NCBI GenBank assembly: GCA_026389655.1
Contig: JAPLHL010000407.1
Coordinates: 1-7,222, forward strand
From: Chloroflexota bacterium
Lineage (GTDB): Bacteria; Chloroflexota; Dehalococcoidia; GIF9; UBA5629
Reading direction: 5' to 3'
DNA: 7,222 nt
A program made the translations under genes and the position numbers. The number at the start of each line of letters is the position of its first letter. Position 1 is the first letter of the stretch. Shown piece by piece: positions 1-5,311 of this stretch. The notes below the pieces were generated by a model, which searched no databases, was not told the DNA's origin, and was given only the letters and a program-made list of their open reading frames with translations.

Positions 1-131
1 GTTATAACAAGATACCAGGGCTGAGACTGTACCCATCCAACTATCGCCACAATCAAAGCAATCGCCCCCGCTGTGAGCAAACCGCCAATGATTTGACGCA
101 TGCCCCAACCAGCCCATTTACCAGCATCCAT
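1..131 (-). CDS. Small membrane protein, N-terminal part only (runs off left edge)
   Basis: The frame is open from an ATG at 131 to the window edge, giving 43 complete codons that begin MDAGKWAGWGMRQIIGG. Residues about 14-33 form a hydrophobic stretch (IIGGLLTAGAIALIVAIVGW) that fits one membrane helix or a signal anchor, followed by a polar turn and aromatic residues (QSQPWYLVI). I do not recognise the family, and the rest of the protein lies outside the window. There is no Shine-Dalgarno sequence in front of the ATG. Instead a TGN-TATACT extended -10 box ends 6 nt upstream, so the transcript would start at or very near the ATG and be leaderless. The protein-like composition and promoter placement support a real gene, but the visible part is short and confidence is moderate at best. 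Confidence 0.42.
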   Translation of the reverse strand, partial: MDAGKWAGWGMRQIIGGLLTAGAIALIVAIVGWVQSQPWYLVI

Positions 132-137
132 GCTACA

Positions 138-146
138 AGTATATCA
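138..146 (-). promoter_or_regulatory. Extended -10 promoter for a leaderless start
   Basis: Read on the minus strand, the bases are TG-A-TATACT. This matches the extended -10 consensus (TGN followed by a TATAAT-like hexamer). The hexamer ends 6 nt before the ATG at 131, which would put transcription start at the start codon. No good -35 hexamer lies at 16-18 bp, as expected for extended -10 promoters. Inferred from sequence only. Confidence 0.4.
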
Positions 147-164
147 TATCTGACAAGGGTTGTA

Positions 165-176
165 CATGACGTCATG
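165..176. promoter_or_regulatory. 12-bp perfect palindrome, possible operator
   Basis: The sequence CATGACGTCATG is its own reverse complement. If transcription of the leftward gene begins at 131, the palindrome lies at about -34 to -45, where a -35 element would sit. A dimeric regulator bound here could contact or block polymerase. A 12-bp palindrome can occur by chance, so this is a candidate only. Confidence 0.28.
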
Positions 177-245
177 GTATACTCACCGCGGTATCGAAGC
201 TATCGTATGTTCCATCGGCCAGGGTAATTGCCCGTCATATTAATG

Positions 246-284
246 ATAGAAGGTGCTTCCAATGCACGAGGAAGCACCTTCTAT
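246..284. repeat. Strong stem-loop, 14-15 bp perfect stem
   Basis: Bases 247-260 (TAGAAGGTGCTTCC) are the exact reverse complement of 270-283, and A246 pairs with T284, leaving a 9-nt loop (AATGCACGA). No run of T follows on either strand (TTAAAAAG on plus, ATCATTAATAT on minus), so it is not a standard intrinsic terminator. It lies between divergently oriented genes, where no converging transcript in this window needs termination. It may act in the lipoprotein mRNA leader, as a small-RNA element, or as a protein-binding site. Confidence 0.6.
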
Positions 285-336
285 TAAAAAGAGAGGAGGA
301 GTCAACTTGCTATCAGCTTAACAGCGCATTGTTAAA

Positions 337-378
337 TAATTATTAGTCCGGGAATTAATAATAACCTAATAATTAGTC
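337..378 (+). repeat. Pair of 12-bp direct repeats upstream of the lipoprotein gene
   Basis: TAATTATTAGTC (337-348) and TAATAATTAGTC (367-378) match at 11 of 12 positions and are offset by exactly 30 bp, close to three helical turns. They lie 34-75 bp upstream of the lipoprotein ATG, beside a possible -10 box (TATTAT, 386-391). The spacing puts both on the same DNA face, as tandem binding sites often are. The region is AT-rich, so chance similarity is possible. Confidence 0.3.
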
Positions 379-411
379 GATAAAGTATTATCATCATAAA
401 TTTGGAGGTTA

Positions 412-951
412 ATGTCATTGTCAAAAATAATTAGAGTAACTTTTATGTGCGTTGCCCTGGTAGCCATCCTGTCGGGAATATTGCTGACAGGCTGCAGTTC
501 CGGCAGTAGCACTCAGACTGCGGCGCCCGCGGCGCAGACGCAGCAGCAGACCACTCAGCCCACACAGCAGCAGACAACCACTTCCGGCCAGCAGCCGTCA
601 GGTCAGCAGCCCTCAGGTCAGGGCCAGGAAGGCATGAAAAAAGTCATCGCCAAGGCAGCGACCATCCTTGGCGTTTCTGAGACCGACCTGACCACTGCTT
701 TTGACGCCGCTATGAAGGCCAACCGTCCTTCCGGGTCCGATAACATGACGTCCCCGTCGGGTCAGCCGCCCTCAGGCCAGTCTGGACAGGGTCAGCCGCC
801 TTCAGGCCAGTCCGGTCAGCAGGGACAGGCTCCCTCAGGTTCTTCAGATATGATGAAAAGTGTTTATGCCAAAATTGCTACGGCATTAAGTCTGACAACA
901 GAGGAAGTACAGACTGCTTTCGAACAAGCGCAAAGTGAATTGAAGCAATAA
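412..951 (+). CDS. Secreted lipoprotein with two helical modules and Pro/Ser/Gly/Gln linkers
   Basis: The 179-residue product starts with a basic n-region (KIIR), a hydrophobic core and a lipobox LLTG-C with the lipidated cysteine at residue 28, so it should be anchored on the outer face of the cytoplasmic membrane. Residues 29-74 are low-complexity and Gln/Thr/Ser-rich. Residues 75-106 (beginning MKKVIAKAATILGVSE) and 147-178 (beginning MMKSVYAKIATALSLT) are two copies of one module, an amphipathic helix, a G/S-V/L-[ST] turn and a second helix. A linker with PSGQ-type repeats separates them. The module resembles short helical repeats of uncharacterised Firmicute/Chloroflexi envelope proteins (DUF2680-like), a resemblance from memory only. 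Function is unknown. GGAGG (404-408) sits only 3 nt from the ATG at 412 but 9 nt from an in-frame TTG at 418, so translation may start at the TTG. Both starts keep the signal peptide. Confidence 0.82.
   Translation: MSLSKIIRVTFMCVALVAILSGILLTGCSSGSSTQTAAPAAQTQQQTTQPTQQQTTTSGQQPSGQQPSGQGQEGMKKVIAKAATILGVSETDLTTAFDAAMKANRPSGSDNMTSPSGQPPSGQSGQGQPPSGQSGQQGQAPSGSSDMMKSVYAKIATALSLTTEEVQTAFEQAQSELKQ
589..618 (+). repeat. 15-bp tandem repeat, two copies, in the lipoprotein linker
   Basis: Two adjacent 15-bp units (CAGCAGCCGTCAGGT and CAGCAGCCCTCAGGT) differ at one base and encode the repeated linker peptide QQPSG. Repeats of this kind can expand or contract by replication slippage and would change linker length without shifting the frame. 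Confidence 0.7.
760..819 (+). repeat. 30-bp tandem repeat, two copies, in the linker between modules
   Basis: The units 760-789 and 790-819 match at 27 of 30 positions and encode GQPPSGQSGQ twice. Two of the three differences are silent; the third (GGACAG against GGTCAG) is also silent at glycine. This suggests a recent in-frame duplication kept at the protein level. The array separates the two helical modules and probably acts as a flexible spacer. Confidence 0.75.
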
Positions 952-995
952 TTTTGCCGCGCCGGCCGCTTGCCAGCGAAGGGGGATAATTTACA

Positions 996-1100
996 GTGAA
1001 CCGTAATTCGACGAAAAAAATCTCAATGCGCAAGTTGTCGGAAGATGAAATGTGGATGCTTATTGTGACCCTCTGCCGGGACCCTCTGAAAAATCCATAG
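996..1100 (+). CDS. Possible 34-residue small protein, unknown
   Basis: A GTG at 996 opens a 34-codon frame ending at TAG 1098-1100. A purine-rich SD-like tract (AGGGGG, 980-985) lies 10 nt upstream. The product starts basic (NRNSTKKISMRK) and ends with a short hydrophobic/acidic stretch (SEDEMWMLIVTLCRDP). I recognise no family. It lies 44 nt after the lipoprotein stop on the same strand and could be co-transcribed. Its last codons and stop fall inside a perfect inverted repeat, which could mean that structure rather than coding is what is maintained here. Low confidence; it may be non-coding. Confidence 0.25.
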   Translation: MNRNSTKKISMRKLSEDEMWMLIVTLCRDPLKNP

Positions 1101-1117
1101 AAGTGGGGTCCCGGCAG
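1073..1117. repeat. Perfect 12-bp inverted repeat (GC-rich hairpin)
   Basis: CTGCCGGGACCC (1073-1084) is the exact reverse complement of 1106-1117, with a 21-nt loop. The GC-rich stem would be very stable in RNA. No T-run follows, so it is not a classical intrinsic terminator, though it could stall polymerase or protect the 3' end of the lipoprotein transcript. It could also be a dispersed extragenic palindrome of the REP type; no second copy is visible in this window. Confidence 0.6.
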
Positions 1118-1157
1118 CGCCGGCGTGCAATTCTCTGGGCCGACCGTAAGCTCAAAG

Positions 1158-1186
1158 ATGCCAAATGATATGGAGCATAGTATAAT
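1158..1186 (+). promoter_or_regulatory. Sigma-70-type promoter for the diguanylate cyclase
   Basis: A perfect TATAAT (1181-1186) is preceded at 17 bp by ATGCCA (1158-1163), which matches TTGACA at four of six positions. Transcription would begin near 1193. It is the best-formed promoter on the plus strand in this window and would give the diguanylate cyclase mRNA a leader of about 150 nt. Confidence 0.5.
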
Positions 1187-1342
1187 ATAAAACCGACAAA
1201 GCGGTATAGGTTTTTACCCGGTTTAATATTAGACTCCTCCCCATACACCACCCGCTCCTGTGCAAGCTGTTATGCCTGAATTCAAGATAGATATAAAGAT
1301 ACAATCTTACGACCGGGAAAGCCCGGTCAATTGAGGAAAGGC
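1187..1342 (+). promoter_or_regulatory. Long 5' leader of the diguanylate cyclase gene
   Basis: About 150 nt separate the predicted transcription start from the ATG at 1343. The leader holds a pyrimidine tract (CTCCTCCCC, from 1234) whose TCCTC (1235-1239) could pair with the GAGGA of the ribosome-binding site (1333-1337), an AAGAT...ATCTT inverted pair around 1284-1307, and a stable hairpin immediately before the SD. I do not recognise a known riboswitch, including the c-di-GMP classes, by eye. Regulatory function is inferred from length and structure only. Confidence 0.3.
1311..1328 (+). promoter_or_regulatory. Hairpin just upstream of the SD of the diguanylate cyclase
   Basis: GACCGGG (1311-1317) pairs perfectly with CCCGGTC (1322-1328) around a four-base loop (AAAG). 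The stem ends only 4 nt before the GAGG Shine-Dalgarno (1333-1336). It could protect the 5' end, tune ribosome loading, or compete with an alternative fold of the leader. No T-run follows, so termination is unlikely. Confidence 0.45.
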
Positions 1343-2821
1343 ATGGAACTTAAGAAGCCCGAAAATCCTGAGAAACATAAAGCTACTACCAGGAAAACCC
1401 GGACCAACCGCCCGGGACCGGCGGGTGATGATATTTACCGGACTTTGATTGAAAGCCTGCCGCAGAAAATATTTTATAAAAACAAAGACCTGGTTTATGT
1501 CTCATGTAATGATAACTTTGCGGCGGATTTTAATATCAGTGCGGACAATATAACCGGTAAAACCGATTATGATTTATACCCCAGAGAAAGGGCGGACAGA
1601 TACCGTGCTGAGGACTTAAGGGTCATGGATGCGGGGAAGACAGAAAGCACAGAGGAATGCTATATAAGGGATGGGAGAGAATACTATATCCAGACAGTGA
1701 TAACTCCTGTAAGGGATAGCGGCGGAATAATAATAGGTGTATTCGGCATTTTCTGGGATATCACCGCCCGCAAGATAGTCGAATTGGAGCTTGATAAATA
1801 TAGGAAGGACCTTGAAAGACAGGTCCGTGAGCGCACTACGCAATTGTCCGAAATAAATGTAAAGCTTGAAGCTGAAGTGGAGGAGCACAAATTGGCGCAG
1901 GAAGCCCTGATCGAGTCTGAAGAGAGATACCGGGGCCTGGTAGAGAATATTAACGATATTATATATACCCTGGATATCAACGGTAATGTAACTTATATAA
2001 GCCCGGCAGTCGAACGGATGGGTTCATATAAAGCCAGTGAATTAACAGGTCAGCCCTTTTCCCAATTTATTTATCCGGATGACCTGCCTGAATTAATGAA
2101 AAGGTACGGCGATATGTTGACAGGCCGCACGGAACCCTGGGAGTGCCGCATGTTGGAGAAGGATGGCAAGATCAGGTACGTCCGCACCTCCAGCCGACTG
2201 GTTTTTAAAGACGGCAAGATTGCAGGCACTACCGGCTTGCTGATCGATATTACCGAAAATAAGAAGCTGGAGCGGAAGCTGGCGGATATGGCCGCTCATG
2301 ATTTTTTAACGGGATTGCCCAACCGTGCCCTGCTCCACGACCGGATAAACGTGGCTATGGCCCAGGCGGTGCGGAAAAATAGAAAACTGGCGGTGATGGT
2401 GATGGACCTGGACCACTTCAAGGGTATTAACGATGAATACGGTCATTTGACCGGGGATAAGCTGCTGCAAAATGTTGCCAGCCGCCTGACCGGCATTATC
2501 CGCAAGGGCGATACGGCTGCCCGCCTTGGGGGAGATGAATTTGTGTTATTGCTGCCGGACCTGAAAGAAGTTGAGGAAGCTATGGAAGTGGCGCGAAGGA
2601 CGCTCGATGTAGTTGCGGAACCAATTGTGCTGGGTGACATTGTGCTGCATGTCACTACCAGCATCGGTGTAGCGGTCTGCTCTGCAAATGACATGGATGG
2701 GGAAGCCCTGTTAAAGAAAGCGGATGCCGCTATGTACGAGGTCAAAAATGCAAGTCGCAATGGATATGCCCTCTTCTCGGGACCAGCGGGTGATAACCCC
2801 AGTGTAGTAATCGAAGCTTGA
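1343..2821 (+). CDS. PAS-PAS-GGDEF diguanylate cyclase
   Basis: This enzyme should condense two GTP into the second messenger cyclic di-GMP. From the ATG at 1343 it is 492 residues. Order: a basic N-terminal tail (1-28), PAS 1 (about 29-141, ending FWDITARK), a charged coiled coil (about 143-191), PAS 2 (about 192-306, ending LIDITENK), then a GGDEF domain (about 307-480). The active-site signature GGDEF (396-400) is intact, as are DLDHFKGINDEYGH (355-368) and the product-inhibition I-site RKGD (387-390), exactly five residues before GGDEF. It should therefore be active and feedback-inhibited. There is no membrane segment, EAL or HD-GYP domain, so it is a cytoplasmic sensor, with an unknown PAS ligand. 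An in-frame TTG at 1331 exists, but GAGG (1333-1336) lies 6 nt before the ATG, which favours 1343. It is monocistronic here and converges on the genes to the right. Confidence 0.95.
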   Translation: MELKKPENPEKHKATTRKTRTNRPGPAGDDIYRTLIESLPQKIFYKNKDLVYVSCNDNFAADFNISADNITGKTDYDLYPRERADRYRAEDLRVMDAGKTESTEECYIRDGREYYIQTVITPVRDSGGIIIGVFGIFWDITARKIVELELDKYRKDLERQVRERTTQLSEINVKLEAEVEEHKLAQEALIESEERYRGLVENINDIIYTLDINGNVTYISPAVERMGSYKASELTGQPFSQFIYPDDLPELMKRYGDMLTGRTEPWECRMLEKDGKIRYVRTSSRLVFKDGKIAGTTGLLIDITENKKLERKLADMAAHDFLTGLPNRALLHDRINVAMAQAVRKNRKLAVMVMDLDHFKGINDEYGHLTGDKLLQNVASRLTGIIRKGDTAARLGGDEFVLLLPDLKEVEEAMEVARRTLDVVAEPIVLGDIVLHVTTSIGVAVCSANDMDGEALLKKADAAMYEVKNASRNGYALFSGPAGDNPSVVIEA

Positions 2822-2834
2822 GCTCTTTTAATAA

Positions 2835-2857
2835 GACCGCCGGCCTTGCCGGTTGTC
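2835..2857. terminator. Weak hairpin between convergent genes
   Basis: CCGGC (2840-2844) pairs with GCCGG (2848-2852) around a 3-nt loop, and GAC/GTC (2835-2837, 2855-2857) can extend it across two mismatched positions. It lies between the stop codons of two converging genes, where a bidirectional terminator is expected. No T-run follows directly on either strand, although AT-rich sequence with T6 lies at 2894-2899. A weak candidate. Confidence 0.3.
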
Positions 2858-2886
2858 ACAGCGTGGGTAAATTAACGGGTATTTAA

Positions 2887-3771
2887 TTAATTATTTTTTC
2901 CGACCTTATTGCCTTCTGCCGGCAACTCGGTGATTTTTACCACGCTCAGGAAAGTAAAAGCGATCATAGTAAAGATGGCAACCAGGCCGCAGGTAACGAC
3001 GATATCCTTCATGCTCCATAGCTTACCGGTTGCATCCGCAACTGTGTCGACTGGCTGAGGGATCAGTGCCGACAACAAGGCTGCCACTCCGGTAAAACCG
3101 TAAAATATTGCTGCCTGTAGCCAGTATCCCTTTGATATCTCCGGTTTTACCCGGGCGTATAAATTCGGGCGGCTTTTCAGGTATAGCGCAAATAATTGGA
3201 AAAATACATAGACGGTAAAAAACCAGCCGATAAAATTGCTTAAGGGGACCCCATAGTAGCTCCCGCCCTGCTGCCAGATCCAGGAATGTAAGATAGTCGA
3301 AGCGATCGGGTCAAACGTCAGGTCCCAGGAGACCATGAGTAAGCCGGCAAGCAGCGGGACAGTGTAGGTGAAATGGCCGGACATCCGTTGTTCAACATTT
3401 CCAAGGATCACCCTGGCAAGCATCCAGGATAAATATCCCATTCCAAAGTAGGCCAGGCTGATCGATGCCGGCACCAGGAATAATTTTGGCCCCAGATAAT
3501 CGGTATAGTAATAGTGCCCGAATGGAAAACCGGTGAGGATGCTGCAATTTTCCAATAAATTGCTTATTACAAGCGTAATCGCCAGGAAAACCAGCATGTC
3601 CCTGAAGCGGTAGTTGCATACGCCGTGGATTAAGGCAAACACAAATGGAAGGCCGGAAAGTACGAAAGCCGCACCCGGCAGCGCTTGTGGGAAAAAGCAC
3701 AGGGCTATTTTATAAACGACGAAAACCGCCAGGATTACCCACAACAGTATATTGATTTGCTTCCTTGTCAT
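2887..3771 (-). CDS. Carotenoid biosynthesis family membrane protein (DUF422/CruF-like)
   Basis: The 294-residue product has about eight hydrophobic helices (roughly 8-26, 32-51, 58-73, 97-122, 137-150, 176-198, 215-237, 257-279) and no signal peptide. It carries the family's conserved blocks: an E-N...TGFPFGHYYY motif (74-89), D-L-T-F-D-P (150-155), W-I-W (164-166) and GGSYYGVPLSNFIGW (169-183). Characterised relatives (CruF, and haloarchaeal bisanhydrobacterioruberin hydratase) add water across the terminal 1',2' double bond of linear carotenoid ends. Many anaerobe members have no known substrate. No other carotenoid gene lies in this window, so hydration of a carotenoid is not established; another isoprenoid is possible. 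Start: GGAGGAG (3779-3785) sits 7 nt before the ATG, a strong SD. It lies 148 bp downstream of the synthase gene, same strand, so co-transcription is possible but uncertain. Confidence 0.85.
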   Translation of the reverse strand: MTRKQINILLWVILAVFVVYKIALCFFPQALPGAAFVLSGLPFVFALIHGVCNYRFRDMLVFLAITLVISNLLENCSILTGFPFGHYYYTDYLGPKLFLVPASISLAYFGMGYLSWMLARVILGNVEQRMSGHFTYTVPLLAGLLMVSWDLTFDPIASTILHSWIWQQGGSYYGVPLSNFIGWFFTVYVFFQLFALYLKSRPNLYARVKPEISKGYWLQAAIFYGFTGVAALLSALIPQPVDTVADATGKLWSMKDIVVTCGLVAIFTMIAFTFLSVVKITELPAEGNKVGKNN

Positions 3772-3919
3772 TTACTCACTCCTCCGGGCGGCTGAATTTT
3801 GAGTTGGTCGAATTGACCTGTGTATTACCGCAGGTGAGTTACTTGTGTTGATGTTTCCATACGCGTGATGGCTGATGCGTGAGTGTACTACCCTTGATTG
3901 AGGTCCGGGCATTAATAAG

Positions 3920-5158
3920 TTATTCAAGCGGGGTGAGCGTCAGCAATTTCTTGGTTATATCGGGGTATTTAGCTATAAACTGAAGCTCTTCTTCCGTCAG
4001 CGGTGTCTGGGCTTCCACATTTGCATACCTGACCAGTTCGAGTATCTTCCGTGCCTCGCTGGCATTGGCAAAGGAGACCTCCATTTTACCCATTAAATGG
4101 CTGAAACCGGATATGCCGCTGTACTCGCCGGAACAGATCATGCGTCCCGTTTCAACCAGCTCAGGTTCCCCGCGGCCAAGTTCCGCGTAGTTATAAAGCT
4201 CATAGTTCTCAGGGTCTTTTAACACCCCGTCGGCATGGATGCCGGATGCATGCGCAAAGGCATTATCTCCAACGCCCGGCTGGCTAATGGGTATCGGCAC
4301 ACCGAAAGCAAAGCTGGCATACTTGGCCAGCTTGTAGGCCTTATTCAGGGTGACCTTCCGCCCCAGTTCATATTTCCCGGCGAAGCCGCTGGATTTCGTC
4401 AGGGCCAGTACGCATGATAAGAGGTCGGCGTTTCCCGCCCGTTCTCCAATTCCGTTCACTGTAGTGTTGATATAGGCGTCCTGCCCGGCATCTATGGTAG
4501 CCTTGGCTCCTGCTATGGAGTTGGCCACTGCCATCCCCAGGTCGCCATGGCAGTGTATCTCAACCGGTATGGCCGCTTCAGCAGCTACTTTGCCGATTGT
4601 CTCGTATATTGTGAACGGGTCGTCGAATCCCAGGGTGTCGCAGTAGCGGAACCTTGAGGCGCCCGCTTCCTTTGCTTCCCTGGCAAAGTCTATCAGGAAA
4701 GTAATGCTGGTCCTTGAGGCGTCCTCGGCATTGACTCCGATGGATTTACATCCCAATTTTTTAGCAACCTTTACCGCATCGACCATTTGCTCCAGTACGT
4801 CTACACGTGATTTTCTTCCCTTGAATTTCCCCTGGATCATCTGATCGGACGTGGAGATGGATATGTTCAGGTATTGGATCTCGGGCACCATCTCAAATGT
4901 TTTTTCTACATCTTCTGTGGTTGCCCTGATCCATCCGCTCAGGCGTATGGGTTTAAGTACACCCTTGCGCGCAAGCTCAAGGTTGGCGCGCAGGTAGTTG
5001 GTCTCATGTGAAGTAGTGGGGAAACCGAACTCAGATTGAAATACTCCAAACTCATTAAGATAAATATTAATCATAGTTTTTTGGAGCTTGGAGAGGCTCA
5101 ACCTGGCAGTCTGGACACCGTCCCGGTTGGTTACATCGATAAAAAATACTTTTGCCAT
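3920..5158 (-). CDS. DRE-TIM acyltransferase: Re-citrate synthase or homocitrate synthase type
   Basis: Members of this family condense acetyl-CoA with a 2-oxoacid on a divalent metal. Of 412 residues, the N-terminal TIM barrel shows VTNRDGVQ (9-16, the R-D catalytic pair), the metal-binding HxH in HCHGD (202-206) and NGIGERAGN (235-243). The following region has FAHASGIHADG (301-311), typical of the NifV/isopropylmalate synthase group. The N-terminal DVTNRDGVQ and EFGFP (43-47) match my memory of Re-citrate synthases (Clostridium kluyveri type), which make citrate from oxaloacetate in anaerobes lacking the usual Si-enzyme. Homocitrate synthase (2-oxoglutarate) is the alternative. It lacks the long LeuA regulatory C-terminus, and no nif or leu genes adjoin. 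The usual HCHND is HCHGD here. The upstream frame closes before any other start, fixing the ATG at 5158, yet no clear SD precedes it. A probable promoter lies at 5191-5196. Confidence 0.85.
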   Translation of the reverse strand: MAKVFFIDVTNRDGVQTARLSLSKLQKTMINIYLNEFGVFQSEFGFPTTSHETNYLRANLELARKGVLKPIRLSGWIRATTEDVEKTFEMVPEIQYLNISISTSDQMIQGKFKGRKSRVDVLEQMVDAVKVAKKLGCKSIGVNAEDASRTSITFLIDFAREAKEAGASRFRYCDTLGFDDPFTIYETIGKVAAEAAIPVEIHCHGDLGMAVANSIAGAKATIDAGQDAYINTTVNGIGERAGNADLLSCVLALTKSSGFAGKYELGRKVTLNKAYKLAKYASFAFGVPIPISQPGVGDNAFAHASGIHADGVLKDPENYELYNYAELGRGEPELVETGRMICSGEYSGISGFSHLMGKMEVSFANASEARKILELVRYANVEAQTPLTEEELQFIAKYPDITKKLLTLTPLE

Positions 5159-5186
5159 TTTATTGTCTACCGGGGTAAGTTCGATT

Positions 5187-5218
5187 AGCTATTATAGCAT
5201 CCCTGCTATGATGTAGCT
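5187..5218 (-). promoter_or_regulatory. Promoter -10 box overlapped by a bipartite dyad (candidate operator)
   Basis: On the minus strand TATAAT occupies 5196-5191, 32 nt before the synthase ATG. The -35 match at 17 bp is poor (TAGCTA), so the promoter may need an activator. The same region is a dyad: AGCTA (5187-5191) with TAGCT (5214-5218), and ATAGCA (5194-5199) with TGCTAT (5204-5209), around a central TCCC, with short unpaired bases between blocks. A regulator binding here would cover the -10 and spacer. It could instead form an RNA hairpin at the 5' end of the transcript if initiation occurs further upstream. Confidence 0.42.
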
Positions 5219-5311
5219 ACTGTGGCCGGCAATTTCTCAAACAGTAAAACCCAGCGCATCAGACTATTGTTATCATGGTTTCAGCAAGGTCCGGGAAAAT
5301 ACACGGGCGGG

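Larger units (their letters stand above)
132..411. other. Divergent intergenic region (280 bp)
   Basis: This spacer separates the leftward membrane-protein gene from the rightward lipoprotein gene. It holds the extended -10 box and palindrome at its left end, a strong hairpin in the middle, and an orphan Shine-Dalgarno sequence (GGAGG at 295-299) followed 7 nt later by a five-codon ORF (TTG at 307, TAA at 319-321). On the right is an AT-rich stretch with a pair of direct repeats and a TATTAT hexamer at 386-391 that could be a -10 box, although no convincing -35 accompanies it. I see no longer coding frame with a start codon. Confidence 0.5.

Noticed and set aside
172..234. Minus-strand frame of 20 codons reading RAITLADGTYDSFDTAVSIP before a stop
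   Set aside because: It looks protein-like and could be a gene remnant, but it has no start codon, is closed by a stop on both sides, and is too short to tell from chance.
246..284. Intrinsic terminator
   Set aside because: The stem is excellent, but neither strand has a T-run after it and no gene in the window ends there.
1060..1251. 63-residue minus-strand ORF with AGGAG upstream
   Set aside because: It overlaps the perfect inverted repeat and the TATAAT promoter of the diguanylate cyclase, its SD spacing (10 nt) is long, and the product is low-quality (RSAQRIARRRCRD). Treated as a shadow frame.
1331..1342. TTG start for the diguanylate cyclase, adding four residues
   Set aside because: No SD precedes 1331, where the hairpin ends; GAGG at 1333-1336 is well placed for the ATG at 1343.
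1187..1342. c-di-GMP riboswitch in the leader
   Set aside because: The location is attractive, but I could not find the conserved core of either c-di-GMP riboswitch class by eye, so I do not call one.
2443..2859. 138-residue minus-strand ORF and other long antisense frames inside the diguanylate cyclase
   Set aside because: They mirror the GGDEF coding frame, have serine/threonine-rich unnatural composition and no SD.
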